Below, one piece after another: positions 16,618 through 26,322 of a stretch of DNA of 39,055 bases. The notes beneath the pieces are model-generated. The model was not told where the DNA came from, did no database searches, and saw nothing but the letters and a program-made list of their open reading frames with translations. The translations under genes and the position numbers were made by a program. Positions within the stretch are counted from its first letter, which is position 1; the number at the start of each line of letters is the position of its first letter. Location: contig NZ_LIXM01000032.1 of NCBI RefSeq assembly GCF_002608565.1, forward strand, positions 1 to 39,055, given 5' to 3'. The stretch is from Vibrio sp. PID17_43. GTDB taxonomy: Bacteria; Pseudomonadota; Gammaproteobacteria; Enterobacterales; Vibrionaceae.

Positions 16618-17877
16618 TTATGCTTGTTGTTTTTGAAGTTCAGCTTGCGCTTCTTCCTCTTCCACAAGCGCATCAACAATCACCGCACACGCCGCATCAC
16701 CGGTGATGTTTAGCGCGGTACGAATCATGTCGAAGATACGGTCAAGTGCAAACAGCAGTGGTAGACCTTCAATTGGAATACCTGCCGCGATCAAAACAGC
16801 AACAACGAGGAAAGAAGGGCCAGGTACACCAGCTTGACCTACGGCACCTAGCGTTGAAGTAACGATAATCGCGATGTATGCGCCCATACTTAGGTCAATA
16901 TTGAACAGTTGTGCAAAGAAGATAGCGACTAAACCGTAGTAGATTGCGTTACCAGACATGTTGATGGTCGCACCTAGCGGCAGAACGAAAGAAGCGGTTG
17001 AATTTTTAACCCCTAGCTCTTTTTCACACGTGTCCATAGTGACAGGCAGTGTCGCCATTGAAGATGCGGTTGATAGTGCGACTGCTTGCGGCTTCTTCAT
17101 TGTAGAAATGAATTTCTTCGCTGAAGTCTTAGTAAAGACATGGACCATTGCAGGGTAGACGATAAAACCGAATACTAGGATCGCTGCAACGTAAACAACG
17201 AACAGTTTGAATACCACCATTAGGGCACCAAAACCGAAGGTACCAACGGCTTCGGCCATCAGGCCAAATACACCAATAGGTGCGATGATCATCACTTTAT
17301 TGATCATCCAAACCATTGCGTCAACAATGCAGTTTACGCCGTTGATGATTGGGTCACGACGTTCTTTTGCTTGCTTAGAAATCGCAATACCAAAGAATAG
17401 GCAGAAGACCAAAATTTGCAGGATGTTTGCTTCGTTGAGGGATTGGAAAACGTTGGTTGGGATCATACCAGTGATGGTTGCCCAGAAAGTAGGTAGTTCA
17501 CCTTTCGAAGCGTATTCTGTTGAGAACATGCCTTCTACGCCTGAAACGTCGATGCCCATGCCAGGTTTGAATACTTCACCCATGAATAGCGCAAGCGCCA
17601 CTGCTAGGGCGGATGTCAGACCAAAGAAACCTAGGGTGACCAAGCCAACTTTGCCTGCAGACTGGCTATTGCCCAAACCAGCAGCACCTGAAATCAAAGC
17701 GACAGCAACCAATGGGATTACTAACATTTTGATTAGATTTATAAAAATGGTACCTAGTGGCGCAAACACAGTCGCACTTTGCCCCATGAAGGCACCAACG
17801 GCAGTACCAACGATCATCGCAATGACGACTTGCATGCCGATGTTGTTTAGTAAACTCTTTTCTTTTAACACTTCCAT
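16618..17877 (-). CDS. Dicarboxylate/amino acid:cation symporter (GltP-like)
   Basis: An inner-membrane DAACS transporter of about 419 residues, of the Na+ or H+/glutamate-aspartate-dicarboxylate type. It shows FINLIKMLVIPLVAVALISG, the serine-rich re-entrant loop TASSMATLPVT, LGATINMSGNAIYYG and the C-terminal DRIFDMIRTALNITGDA, which binds substrate and cation. The substrate within the family is not fixed. I prefer the ATG at 17877 (MEVLKEKS) with a close AGAGG over the GTG at 17919, which lacks a ribosome site. It is divergent from the SDR gene across about 420 bases. Confidence 0.9.
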   Translation of the reverse strand: MEVLKEKSLLNNIGMQVVIAMIVGTAVGAFMGQSATVFAPLGTIFINLIKMLVIPLVAVALISGAAGLGNSQSAGKVGLVTLGFFGLTSALAVALALFMGEVFKPGMGIDVSGVEGMFSTEYASKGELPTFWATITGMIPTNVFQSLNEANILQILVFCLFFGIAISKQAKERRDPIINGVNCIVDAMVWMINKVMIIAPIGVFGLMAEAVGTFGFGALMVVFKLFVVYVAAILVFGFIVYPAMVHVFTKTSAKKFISTMKKPQAVALSTASSMATLPVTMDTCEKELGVKNSTASFVLPLGATINMSGNAIYYGLVAIFFAQLFNIDLSMGAYIAIIVTSTLGAVGQAGVPGPSFLVVAVLIAAGIPIEGLPLLFALDRIFDMIRTALNITGDAACAVIVDALVEEEEAQAELQKQQA

Positions 17878-18299
17878 AACCTCTGTGCTAGTAACATTTA
17901 AAATCCTAAGATTAACCACTAATTTATATTCGTATGACGGATGATTATCTCGCTTGTTCTTTTACACTTATCATTCACAAATGGCAATACAAGTTCAGTA
18001 CAAACTTAGCGATTCATCGGAACTTTCTTGATTAATGGTTGTTTTTTTAATCAAAGGCAAACGTTTGCTATGGCTTTTGATCGTTATTTGATTGGCGGAG
18101 TCTGTGATTCTGGAGCTGAACCTGACTCGGAAATGTTGCGAGAATGTTTTTTTGATCGATGCTAAAACAATGGTTTTTTTTATGGAAACTCGAATTTTTA
18201 GGTATGCGTTATACTAGCAATAGTTTGTGACTTGGTAGGAACGCATTGATCAATCAATGACGCTTCTGACAATAGAACTATCATCCAATAGGAGTCGAT
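17878..18299. other. Divergent control region with a PurR-box-like palindrome
   Basis: A noncoding, AT-rich region between the symporter and the SDR gene. It contains GCAAACGTTTGC at 18057-18068 and a possible -10 (TATACT, 18210-18215) for the SDR gene without a matching -35. No coding frame or RNA gene is convincing. Confidence 0.5.
18057..18068. promoter_or_regulatory. LacI-family operator candidate (PurR-box core)
   Basis: The perfect palindrome GCAAACGTTTGC equals the 12-base core of the PurR consensus ACGCAAACGTTTGCGT; the outer two bases on each side do not match. LacI-family regulators with a central CG bind such sites. It lies 180 bases before the symporter start and 232 before the SDR start. 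Confidence 0.5.
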
Positions 18300-19103
18300 A
18301 TGCCTCTGTTTGAAAACAAAGTCGCCTTAGTTTTGGCTGGCGCACATGGTATTGGCAAAGCGTGCAGTTTACTTTTGGCCTCTCAGGGGGCGATAGTCTA
18401 TGTTGCTGATTGGGATGTGGAACAAGCAAAAGTGACTGCTGATGAATGCAATACCAACAGCGGGAATGCTAAGGCGAAAGAGATGTTCTTTAACGCCTTT
18501 GATAATGAGTCGTATGTGCCTCTGATTGACTCTATTTTGCAAGAGCATGGCAGGGTAGATGTGTTGGTGAACAACTTTGGTGGTGTTGACCTAAAACTCG
18601 ATCGAGATCTTGCGCATACGGATGTTGAGGATTGGGAGAAGAGCATGTTGGTCAATATCAACAGTGTATTTATTCCAGCCAAAGCCGTTATTCCTGCCAT
18701 GGTAAAAAATGGCGGTGGTAGTATCGTTAACATTTCATCGCTTTCCTCTTTGAGTGCAGAGATGTCGAGTATTTCCTATGGAACTGCCAAAAATGCCATT
18801 AATCATATGACACGACAAATAGCGATCCAATACGCCAGTTATGGGATACGCTGCAACGCCGTTTTACCGGGTATGATCGCAACGGATGCGGTGAAGAAAA
18901 ACTTGAATCAAGAGTTTATCGACAACTTTTTATCGACCCAGCCTATAAAACGAATGGGAGAGCCTAAAGATATTGCTCATGCGGTTAGTTTTTTAGCGAG
19001 TGATCTTGCGAGCTTTATTACTGGGGTGTGTTTACCTGTCACTGGCGGCATGAACATCGCCACGGCACGCTACTATTTTGATGCCGATAAAGTGACGTTT
19101 TAA
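18300..19103 (+). CDS. SDR family oxidoreductase
   Basis: A 267-residue classical short-chain dehydrogenase/reductase, cytosolic and NAD(P)-dependent. The cofactor loop is GAHGIGKA near the N-terminus, with an acidic D following strand 2 (VADWD), which favours NAD(H). NNFG replaces the usual NNAG. The catalytic triad is S147, Y160 and K164 in the SS..S and YGTAK motifs. The substrate is unknown; nearest style is the 7-alpha-hydroxysteroid or 3-oxoacyl type. AGGAG precedes the ATG by 6 bases. It stands alone between the DAACS symporter and trpA. Confidence 0.9.
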   Translation: MPLFENKVALVLAGAHGIGKACSLLLASQGAIVYVADWDVEQAKVTADECNTNSGNAKAKEMFFNAFDNESYVPLIDSILQEHGRVDVLVNNFGGVDLKLDRDLAHTDVEDWEKSMLVNINSVFIPAKAVIPAMVKNGGGSIVNISSLSSLSAEMSSISYGTAKNAINHMTRQIAIQYASYGIRCNAVLPGMIATDAVKKNLNQEFIDNFLSTQPIKRMGEPKDIAHAVSFLASDLASFITGVCLPVTGGMNIATARYYFDADKVTF

Positions 19104-19173
19104 GGTAAAGGCAATAGCGGATCGAAACATGAGCGAGCCTGGTATCCGGTTTGAATGGAAGGAAGAGCAATGT

Positions 19174-19196
19174 GCCGCTCAATCAGAGAGAGCGGC
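19174..19196 (-). terminator. Hairpin downstream of trpA
   Basis: GCCGCTC/GAGCGGC, a 7-bp stem with a 9-base loop, lies 16 bases after the trpA stop. There is no U-run after it on the minus strand, so it may be a weak or Rho-assisted end or a 3' stabiliser for the trp transcript. Confidence 0.45.
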
Positions 19197-19211
19197 AACG
19201 TAGATTGGGGA

Positions 19212-20018
19212 TTATTGTTGCGTAGCAGTTTTCATTGATGATATGAACTCACCTAATTTATCAAGCATCAGTTGCGGTTGATTGAGGTACGTTTCGATGA
19301 TCTTAACCACCGCTGAGCCAGATATCACTCCTGCCGCACCAGATTCCAATGCCGCTTTCACCTGAGATGGCTCAGAAATACCAAAGCCAAGTAGCGACGG
19401 TGGCGCGTCAAATTGATTGAGCCTATCTAGCATATGGCTAACAGGCATATTTGCTTTGGTCTCAGCTCCTGTTACCCCAGCGCGTGACAGTAGGTAGGTG
19501 TAACCACCGCCTAGTTCAGAAACTTGTTTTAGGGTGTCATCACTTGCCGTTGGCGGTGCGATGAAGATTGGGTGAATGCCAAACTTCTCAGCTGCAGAGA
19601 CAAATTCTGCACTTTCGTTGGTTGGTACGTCTGCAATCAAAACAGAATCAATGCCCGCTTTAGCGCAGCGCTCATAAAAGTTTTCGATACCGCGTGAGTA
19701 GACAAGGTTTGCGTACATCAGAAGACCGATAGGTAGCTCTGGATACTTCGCACGGATCTGACTAATTTTCTCAAAACAGATATCGGGTGTCGCTCCTGAC
19801 TCTAACGCACGAATGTTCGCACCTTGAATGGTTGGACCATCGGCAAGTGGATCAGAAAATGGAATACCAAGCTCAAGGGCATCAGCCCCTGACTCAACCA
19901 AAGTTTCCATGATTTGGTAAGATTGTTCGGCGTTCGGATCGCAAACCGTCACGAACGGTACAAATGCGCCTTGGTTTTTTTCGTTTAGACGCGCAAACAT
20001 CTTCTCATAACGGCTCAT
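19212..20018 (-). CDS. trpA: Tryptophan synthase alpha chain
   Basis: A 268-residue TIM-barrel subunit that cleaves indole-3-glycerol phosphate to indole and glyceraldehyde-3-phosphate and passes indole to TrpB. It contains [18 protein letters not shown] with the catalytic Glu/Asp region, [16 protein letters not shown], and the phosphate-binding LGFGIS and [12 protein letters not shown] segments. It is the last gene of the trp operon. Its ATG overlaps the trpB stop by one base (TAATG), which indicates translational coupling and matched subunit output. Confidence 0.97.
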   Translation of the reverse strand: MSRYEKMFARLNEKNQGAFVPFVTVCDPNAEQSYQIMETLVESGADALELGIPFSDPLADGPTIQGANIRALESGATPDICFEKISQIRAKYPELPIGLLMYANLVYSRGIENFYERCAKAGIDSVLIADVPTNESAEFVSAAEKFGIHPIFIAPPTASDDTLKQVSELGGGYTYLLSRAGVTGAETKANMPVSHMLDRLNQFDAPPSLLGFGISEPSQVKAALESGAAGVISGSAVVKIIETYLNQPQLMLDKLGEFISSMKTATQQ

Positions 20019-21208
20019 TAGAACACTCCTTTTTCTTCTAGGATATCGTGTACGGTGAAGATGTCTTTATCACCACGACCTGATAGGTTAACGACCAAAA
20101 GCTGCTCTTTTTCTGGGTTTTGACGAGCCATACGCAGTGCATGCGCTAAGGCGTGAGCTGACTCAAGTGCCGGGATGATACCTTCGCTGCGAGCAAGCTC
20201 TTGAAAGGCTTCTAACGCTTCATCATCGGTGACGTTGTCGTACTCCGCACGACCAATCGCGTTTAGATGCGCGTGCTGTGGGCCAACCGAAGGGAAATCT
20301 AGGCCAGCAGACACAGAGTAAGACTCTTCCACCTGACCATTTGGATCTTGCATCAGTGGTGCTTTCATACCAAAGAAGATGCCCGTTTTGCCGTGTTTAA
20401 GCGGTGCGCCGTGTTGATCTGTATCAATGCCTTTACCTGCTGGTTCAACACCAATAAGGCGAACGCTTTCTTCTTCAATGAAATCAGCAAACATACCGAT
20501 AGCGTTTGAGCCACCACCCACACAGGCGATCACCGCATCTGGAAGGCGACCTTCGCGAGCCAAAATTTGGTTTTTGGTCTCTTCGCCGATCATGCGTTGG
20601 AAATCACGAACGATAGTCGGGAATGGATGAGGGCCTGCGGCTGTGCCAAGAAGGTAGTGCGCGTCTTCATACGTTGCAGACCAGTCGCGTAGCGCTTCGT
20701 TACACGCGTCTTTTAGCGTTGCAGAACCCGAATGGACAGGGATGACCTCTGCGCCCATGAGTTTCATACGGAACACGTTCGGGCTTTGACGCTCAACGTC
20801 TTTTGCCCCCATGTAAACACGGCACTTAAGCCCAAGCAGTGCGCACGCGAGAGCGGTTGCTACGCCGTGCTGACCTGCGCCAGTTTCTGCGATGATTTCG
20901 TTTTTACCCATGCGTTTTGCAAGCAGCGCTTGACCTAACACTTGGTTAGTCTTGTGCGCGCCACCGTGAAGCAGGTCTTCACGCTTTAGGTACAGTTTGG
21001 TTTTCGTACCTTTGGTTAGGTTACGCGTAAGAGTTAGTGCCGTTGGGCGGCCTGCGTATTCTTGAAGAAGCATCATGAATTCACTGCGAAACTCAGGGTC
21101 TTCTTGCGCGTCGATAAACGCTTGCTCTAGTTGATCCAGTGCTGGCACTAGAATTTGCGGAACGTACTGGCCGCCGTATTCGCCAAAGTAGGCATTCAGT
21201 TTTGCCAT
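20018..21208 (-). CDS. trpB: Tryptophan synthase beta chain
   Basis: A 396-residue PLP enzyme that joins indole and serine to make tryptophan. [13 protein letters not shown] starts the fold, the PLP lysine is in [11 protein letters not shown], the GAGQHG loop binds the serine carboxylate, and [12 protein letters not shown] binds the phosphate. Length and motifs are standard. It forms the alpha2-beta2 complex with TrpA. About 70 bases separate it from trpCF, a larger gap than elsewhere in the operon. Confidence 0.98.
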   Translation of the reverse strand: MAKLNAYFGEYGGQYVPQILVPALDQLEQAFIDAQEDPEFRSEFMMLLQEYAGRPTALTLTRNLTKGTKTKLYLKREDLLHGGAHKTNQVLGQALLAKRMGKNEIIAETGAGQHGVATALACALLGLKCRVYMGAKDVERQSPNVFRMKLMGAEVIPVHSGSATLKDACNEALRDWSATYEDAHYLLGTAAGPHPFPTIVRDFQRMIGEETKNQILAREGRLPDAVIACVGGGSNAIGMFADFIEEESVRLIGVEPAGKGIDTDQHGAPLKHGKTGIFFGMKAPLMQDPNGQVEESYSVSAGLDFPSVGPQHAHLNAIGRAEYDNVTDDEALEAFQELARSEGIIPALESAHALAHALRMARQNPEKEQLLVVNLSGRGDKDIFTVHDILEEKGVF

Positions 21209-21279
21209 CGTGATCTTCCTTCTCGTATTTTTTTGCTGCGAATCGCTTTATTGCTTTCATTATTTAGCTACAAATAGCT

Positions 21280-22725
21280 TTAATAGTCGCGAATGGCATT
21301 AAACGCAGCCAGCAACTTTTGTGAATCTTTTCTGCCCGGTGTGCTTTCGACACCAGAGTTTAAATCTAATCCCAAGCAACCCAATTTTGCTGCTTGTTGT
21401 GCATTTTCAGGAGATAGGCCGCCAGCCAACATGATCTGACCTGGGTCGCCAATCAATGACCAATCGAACACTTGCCCCGTTCCACCTGTTTGATTACCAA
21501 TTTGTGCATCTAATAGGTGACGATCAATGTTTTCACCAAGTAGTATGGGTTGGGCGTCAGCCACACCGTAGGCTTTCCAAACCTCTGTGCTAGAAGGCAA
21601 CTCAGCTCTCAACTGGTTTACATAGTTTTGGTCTTCTTCGCCATGTAACTGAACCGCCTTTAAACCTAATGACGTCACGATAGATGCAACAAAATCGATA
21701 TCGTGATTTTGGAATACACCCACATAATGAAGTGGAGCACCACTCATAGTGAGGCGAGCTTTTTCTAGGTCAACGGCACGTTTCGATTTCTCAACAAAAA
21801 TCAGACCACCAAAGACCGCGCCAGCTTGATAAACTTTGGCTGAGTCATCTGGATGAGTAAGACCACACACCTTGTTTTCACCTAGTGTGATTTTACGCAC
21901 CGCAAGCTCCAAGTTGTCTTCCGCCATTAGTGAGCTACCAATCAAGAAGCCATCCGCGTATTGTGCTAAATCACGAACTTGTTGGTGTGTGTAAATACCA
22001 GACTCTGAAATTATCGTCGCATTTGGCGCAAGTTTGCGAATGGTTGGTGCGAGCGCTTTCGTGCGGTTTAAATCGGTGCTTAAGTCACGTAGGTTCCGGT
22101 TATTAATGCCAATAACGCGAGCGCCTAGCTCAACCGCGCGGTGGAGTTCTTCTTCGTTACTGACTTCGGTTAGAATCCCCATATTTAGGCTGTGCGCGGC
22201 TTCTTCTAGCGCTTTGTATTCTGCGTCATTTAGAACAGACAGCATCAGTAGTACCGCATCGGCACCGTAATGACGGGCGAGATAAACTTGATACGTGTCC
22301 ACCATAAAGTCTTTACACAGAACAGGCTGTTTTACTTGATTGCGAACACGCGGAAGAAAGTCGAAGTTACCTTGGAAGTATTTTTCGTCAGTAAGGACTG
22401 AAATCGCATCAGCGTGGTGGTTATAAACCGATGCGATGTAATCCAAATCGAAGTCGTCACGGATCAAGCCTTTTGACGGTGAGGCTTTTTTGCATTCGGT
22501 GATGAAAACGGTTTTGTTGCCGCTCAAAGCATCATAAAAACTGCGGTCAGAAGGCATCAAATCTGATTGAAAAGTGCTGAGATGCTGCGATGCTTTGCGT
22601 TCCGCTACCCATCGGTATTTATCACGAACGATCTTAGCGAGAACTTCTGCCATTTCTGCTTCTTTCTTAGAAACGTGTTCCGACAAGTTACCAGGTTGCT
22701 CCGTGTTAAAGTCAGTCATCTTCAT
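21280..22725 (-). CDS. trpCF: Bifunctional indole-3-glycerol-phosphate synthase / phosphoribosylanthranilate isomerase
   Basis: A fusion of two TIM barrels catalysing steps four and three of tryptophan synthesis. The N-terminal half (to about residue 250) is the synthase (FITECKKASPSKG, PVLCKDFMVD, VIGINNRNL, ISESGIY). The C-terminal half is the isomerase (KVCGLTHPDDS, VQLHGEE, LAGGLSPENA). The longest open frame begins at 22749 and would overlap trpD. I place the start at the ATG at 22725, preceded by AAGGAA at the trpD stop; a second ATG at 22719 is an equal alternative. Fusion of trpC and trpF is usual in gamma-proteobacteria. Confidence 0.95.
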   Translation of the reverse strand: MKMTDFNTEQPGNLSEHVSKKEAEMAEVLAKIVRDKYRWVAERKASQHLSTFQSDLMPSDRSFYDALSGNKTVFITECKKASPSKGLIRDDFDLDYIASVYNHHADAISVLTDEKYFQGNFDFLPRVRNQVKQPVLCKDFMVDTYQVYLARHYGADAVLLMLSVLNDAEYKALEEAAHSLNMGILTEVSNEEELHRAVELGARVIGINNRNLRDLSTDLNRTKALAPTIRKLAPNATIISESGIYTHQQVRDLAQYADGFLIGSSLMAEDNLELAVRKITLGENKVCGLTHPDDSAKVYQAGAVFGGLIFVEKSKRAVDLEKARLTMSGAPLHYVGVFQNHDIDFVASIVTSLGLKAVQLHGEEDQNYVNQLRAELPSSTEVWKAYGVADAQPILLGENIDRHLLDAQIGNQTGGTGQVFDWSLIGDPGQIMLAGGLSPENAQQAAKLGCLGLDLNSGVESTPGRKDSQKLLAAFNAIRDY

Positions 22726-22732
22726 CAATTCC

Positions 22733-23743
22733 TTAAGCGTGAGCGGCAAGTTGCTGTACCAATTGGTAAGCCTTACCTGAATTCATAGCTTCAATGGCTT
22801 GTTGCGTGTTGGCTTTCAAATCTTCGTGACCGAATAGACGCATTAGTAGAGCCACATTGACGGCTACCGCACCTAGTTGAGCGTCCGTGCCTTTGCCGGT
22901 CAGAATGTTGGTAATGATCGCTTTGTTTTCTTCTGGATCGCCACCTTTAATCGCTTCTAATGGATGAGCGTCTAGGCCAAAATCTTCTGGTGTTAGCGTA
23001 TATTCGATAATCTCATCGTCTTTGATTTCAGCGACAGTGGTTGAGCCGTGAATCGCCACTTCATCTAAGCCGCTGCCATGGACAACCGCTGCGCGTTTCA
23101 TGCCCATTTGTAGCATGGTTTCAGCAATAGGGCGAACCAGTTCTTCACGGTAAACGCCCATCAATTCGATGTTTGGACGAGCGGGGTTTATCAGTGGACC
23201 AAGAATGTTAAAGATGGTGCGGGTTTTCATGGTTTGACGCACTGGCATCGCGTGACGTACACCACCGTGGTATTGAGGGGCGAATAGGAAAGCCACACCG
23301 ATATCATCGACCGCTTTGCGTGTATCTTCGGCGGTCATCATGAGATTGATACCAAACGAGTCGAGAAGGTCAGAAGAGCCTGATTTGCTGGAGACGCTGC
23401 GGTTGCCGTGTTTGGCAACTTTTAGACCACAAGCTGCTGCGACGAAGGCAGCGGTTGTTGAAATGTTGATGGTGTTGTGACCGTCACCGCCCGTACCCAC
23501 GATGTCAGCGAAATCGTAATCTGGGCGAGGGAATGCGCTGGCGTTCGCTAAAAGTGCTTTTGCTGCTCCTGCGATTTCATCCGGTGTTTCGCCTTTGATC
23601 TTTAGCGCAGTCAGTGCTGATGCCATTAAGATTGGGTCTAGCTCGCCACGAATGATGATGTTAAACAACTGTTGGCTTTCTTCCTGAGTCAGTGACGCTT
23701 GTTGGTATAATTTGGTCATAATAGGGTTGATAATTGCTTCCAT
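22733..23743 (-). CDS. trpD: Anthranilate phosphoribosyltransferase
   Basis: A 336-residue enzyme that transfers phosphoribose from PRPP to anthranilate. DIVGTGGDGHNTINIST, the pyrophosphate loop, is intact, as are KHGNRSVSSKSGSSDLL and the metal-binding DE in SGLDEVAIHG. It is separate from trpG, as in vibrios and unlike the E. coli fusion. AGGAG lies 8 bases before the ATG. Its stop carries the ribosome site of trpCF. Confidence 0.97.
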   Translation of the reverse strand: MEAIINPIMTKLYQQASLTQEESQQLFNIIIRGELDPILMASALTALKIKGETPDEIAGAAKALLANASAFPRPDYDFADIVGTGGDGHNTINISTTAAFVAAACGLKVAKHGNRSVSSKSGSSDLLDSFGINLMMTAEDTRKAVDDIGVAFLFAPQYHGGVRHAMPVRQTMKTRTIFNILGPLINPARPNIELMGVYREELVRPIAETMLQMGMKRAAVVHGSGLDEVAIHGSTTVAEIKDDEIIEYTLTPEDFGLDAHPLEAIKGGDPEENKAIITNILTGKGTDAQLGAVAVNVALLMRLFGHEDLKANTQQAIEAMNSGKAYQLVQQLAAHA

Positions 23744-23781
23744 AAATTTCTCTCCTAAATTTCTTATGCGCCAAGCGCTTT

Positions 23782-24390
23782 TTAATCAGTGTGGGGCTGA
23801 GTTGGAATTTTATCGTTGAGTGCCCATTCAATGGCATTGGCCAACAGTGTTGCTCCGTAGATCGTCATAATCGATTCCGGGTGGAACTGGAATCCGCAAA
23901 CTTTATCTTCCTCTTGAACGACAGACATTACCAAATTATCCACTTCTGCTGTGATGGTTAGGCTCTCAGGAACCTGAGTTGCAACCAGCGAGTGGTAACG
24001 TGCAATCGCCAGTGGTGATGGTAGGTTTTGGTAAATCGCATGGTTTTGGTGCGCCATCATAGAGACCTTACCGTGAATGATTTCGCCTGCGCCAGCAACG
24101 ATGCCGCCGTACGCTTCAACAATCGCTTGGTGACCAAGACAAATTCCGATCATCGGAACTTTGCCCTTTATGCGCTGGATAAGCTCTGGCATTGAACCGG
24201 CTTCTGACGGTGCACCAGGACCAGGCGATAACAGAACCACAGGGTTTTCAAGCTCGCTCACTGCTTGTTCGATGGTTTCTGCGGGGATGATGTTTCGGTA
24301 AATTTTGACTGAGTGACCTAGCGAGCGGAACTGATCTACAAGGTTGTAGGTGAACGAGTCAAAGTTATCGATAAATACGATGTCAGCCAT
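23782..24390 (-). CDS. trpG: Anthranilate synthase component II (glutamine amidotransferase)
   Basis: A 202-residue class I glutamine amidotransferase that supplies ammonia to TrpE. FIDNFDSFTYNLVDQFR starts the domain, LLSPGPGAPS forms the oxyanion strand, the nucleophile Cys is in IGICLGHQAIVEAYGG, and the His-Glu pair is in FQFHPESIMT. It begins 5 bases after the trpE stop, consistent with coupled synthesis of the two subunits. Confidence 0.97.
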   Translation of the reverse strand: MADIVFIDNFDSFTYNLVDQFRSLGHSVKIYRNIIPAETIEQAVSELENPVVLLSPGPGAPSEAGSMPELIQRIKGKVPMIGICLGHQAIVEAYGGIVAGAGEIIHGKVSMMAHQNHAIYQNLPSPLAIARYHSLVATQVPESLTITAEVDNLVMSVVQEEDKVCGFQFHPESIMTIYGATLLANAIEWALNDKIPTQPHTD

Positions 24391-24395
24391 GTCCG

Positions 24396-25973
24396 CTACT
24401 CCTTATATGCTGATGGCTGATGAGCCGATTGAATAGCAGAGATGACCGCTTGTGCTTTGCCACGTGTTTCATCCGCTTCTGCCTGTGGATCAGAATCGAA
24501 CACCACACCTGCACCCGCTTGAACTTGAGCAATGCCGTTTTCCACGTACGCGGAGCGGATCACGATACAAGTATCTAAGGTGCCTTCACCGGTTAGGTAA
24601 CCCACCGCACCGCCATAACTGCCGCGACGAGCACCTTCTACATCACGAATCAATTGCATTGCGCGAATTTTCGGTGCACCTGTTAGGGTTCCCATGTTCA
24701 TACATGCTTGGTACGCGTGCAGTGCGTCTAGGTCTTCACGTAGTTGGCCTACCACGCGTGAGACTAAGTGCATCACATGGCTGTAGCGGTCCACTTTAAG
24801 TAGGTCTGCCACGTGGCGAGTGCCTGCTTGTGCAATGCGTGCAACGTCGTTGCGCGCGAGATCAACCAGCATCATGTGTTCTGCGTTTTCTTTCATGTCA
24901 GTACGCAGTTCAAGTTCGATGCGGCTATCTAGGTCGAAATCGATTTCACCATTCGCCCGTTTTCCACGCCGACGAGTGCCAGCAATTGGATAGATTTCAA
25001 CTTGGTTGGTGTAGGTTTCGTACTTAAGTGCACTTTCTGGTGATGCTCCAAACAAAGTGAATAACTCATCTTGCATGTAGAACATGTAAGGGCTTGGGTT
25101 GCTTTGCTTAAGCTCTTTGTATGCTGCTAGTGGAGAAGGGCAAGGCAGAGTGAATCGACGCGAAGGTACGACTTGGAAAACATCACCTTTCACCACGTAC
25201 TCTTTTAGGTCACGTACGATTTGACAGAAGTCTAGATCCGCAATATTAGGCTGAGCTTGAACATTCTCAAGTTGCGTCGCACTTGGTAGCAGTTTCGGAG
25301 CAATGCATAGCGTACTGATTTCTTCAATCCTCGCTTCGAGTGCTGATTTTTGAGAATTGTCCACAAACAAGGTTGCTTGTAAATGACAAGATTCCGTTTG
25401 ATGGTCAACGACTAACAGAGTTTCAGCAACGTAGAAAACGTAATCTGGGCATTGGTTTGTTGCTTCTGCATGACCAAGTGGTTCGAAGTTGGCGACTAAG
25501 TCGTAGGCAAACAAACCGCCAAGGAAAATCGCGTTTTTGTCTTGTTCAGAGATATCGAAGCTGTGTTGCACCAAACGAAGTGCATCGAATGACGACGCTT
25601 CACGAAGGCGAGAGTCTTCATCAAGCGTGTCACACGGTTGAGTGAATTTGAGGGTTAGTATCTTGCCATCGAATTCACTGGTCACGTCACCACGCACGTT
25701 GTGGCTTAGATGCGTAAGTAGGTTTTTGCCGTTACCTGTCAGGGCTTGCATGTTCACTGTGTGACCGTAGCAAACGATGCGCACTGCTGAGTCGACAATC
25801 AAAAGCGATTTAAGATCCTGCTTTGAGTCAATTTCAGCTGATTCCAGCAATAAGCTGTCCGTTTTGTTCTCGCATAAGGTGTGGAACAAGCGAGTCGGAT
25901 CTTGAGTATAAGGGACGGAAGCCGATAGTACATTAAGCTGTCCAAGCTTTTGAATTTCAATGGTCTTATTCAC
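24396..25973 (-). CDS. trpE: Anthranilate synthase component I
   Basis: A 525-residue chorismate-utilising enzyme that makes anthranilate with TrpG. The N-terminal LLLESAEI segment is the tryptophan-feedback site (LLES). The C-terminal catalytic domain carries FQVVPSRRF, PSPYMFYM, PIAGTRRRG, ELRTDMKENAEHMMLVDLAR and GAPKIRAMQ. The start is a GTG close after a strong AAGGAGGT. It is the first structural gene after the trp leader and attenuator, and is thus controlled by TrpR, attenuation and allosteric inhibition. Confidence 0.97.
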   Translation of the reverse strand: MNKTIEIQKLGQLNVLSASVPYTQDPTRLFHTLCENKTDSLLLESAEIDSKQDLKSLLIVDSAVRIVCYGHTVNMQALTGNGKNLLTHLSHNVRGDVTSEFDGKILTLKFTQPCDTLDEDSRLREASSFDALRLVQHSFDISEQDKNAIFLGGLFAYDLVANFEPLGHAEATNQCPDYVFYVAETLLVVDHQTESCHLQATLFVDNSQKSALEARIEEISTLCIAPKLLPSATQLENVQAQPNIADLDFCQIVRDLKEYVVKGDVFQVVPSRRFTLPCPSPLAAYKELKQSNPSPYMFYMQDELFTLFGASPESALKYETYTNQVEIYPIAGTRRRGKRANGEIDFDLDSRIELELRTDMKENAEHMMLVDLARNDVARIAQAGTRHVADLLKVDRYSHVMHLVSRVVGQLREDLDALHAYQACMNMGTLTGAPKIRAMQLIRDVEGARRGSYGGAVGYLTGEGTLDTCIVIRSAYVENGIAQVQAGAGVVFDSDPQAEADETRGKAQAVISAIQSAHQPSAYKE

Positions 25974-26094
25974 AAGACCTCCTTATAACTGTTTACATCA
26001 TCCTTTTACACATACTCACATAAAGCTGACTGACACCCAATCAAATCTTGTGCGGATTGAAAGGATAAAGTGACGAATGTGAGATAGACGACAA

Positions 26095-26126
26095 AATAAA
26101 AAAGCCCGCTGAAGTAGCGGGCTTTG
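26095..26126 (-). terminator. trp attenuator
   Basis: On the minus strand AAAGCCCGCT, loop ACTTC, AGCGGGCTTT, then a T-run: a strong intrinsic terminator 20 bases after the leader-peptide stop and about 120 before trpE. The GGGCC within the last Trp codons of the leader can pair with the ascending GCCC, giving a possible antiterminator; the exact alternative pairing was not folded. Confidence 0.92.
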
Positions 26127-26145
26127 TGACATGCGTTTTTCTACA

Positions 26146-26271
26146 CTAGAAGTACACGTTGGCCCACCAAGAACTTGTCCAAGTGCGCCACCAAGCAAGA
26201 TCAGTCGGATTCATCTGATTAGGATGTTCCAAAACTTTCGCTTTCTGCTTGTGGTTAAATTCTTGTAACAT
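26146..26271 (-). CDS. trpL: trp operon leader peptide
   Basis: A 41-residue open frame that begins MLQEFNHKQKAKVLEHPNQ and has Trp at positions 27, 28, 31, 35 and 36. Ribosomes stalling at these codons when tryptophanyl-tRNA is scarce would block formation of the attenuator hairpin that begins 20 bases after the stop. It is longer than the 14-residue E. coli leader, and vibrio leaders are known to be long. The Trp codons are near the end, as attenuation requires. Confidence 0.92.
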   Translation of the reverse strand: MLQEFNHKQKAKVLEHPNQMNPTDLAWWRTWTSSWWANVYF

Positions 26272-26302
26272 AGTGAGCCTTACATTAGGTACTTAGTATT
26301 TG

Positions 26303-26322
26303 CGTACTAGTTAACTAGTGCA
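26303..26322. promoter_or_regulatory. TrpR operator
   Basis: The palindrome ACTAGTTAACTAGT (26306-26319), continuing on the minus strand to GTACGC, is essentially the E. coli trp operator sequence (CGAACTAGTTAACTAGTACG). It covers the -10 of the trp promoter, so TrpR with bound tryptophan would exclude RNA polymerase. Confidence 0.93.

Noticed and set aside
26016..26198. 60-codon minus-strand frame over the trp attenuator
   Set aside because: It covers the attenuator hairpin in a different frame from trpL; the trpL frame with its Trp run explains the region.
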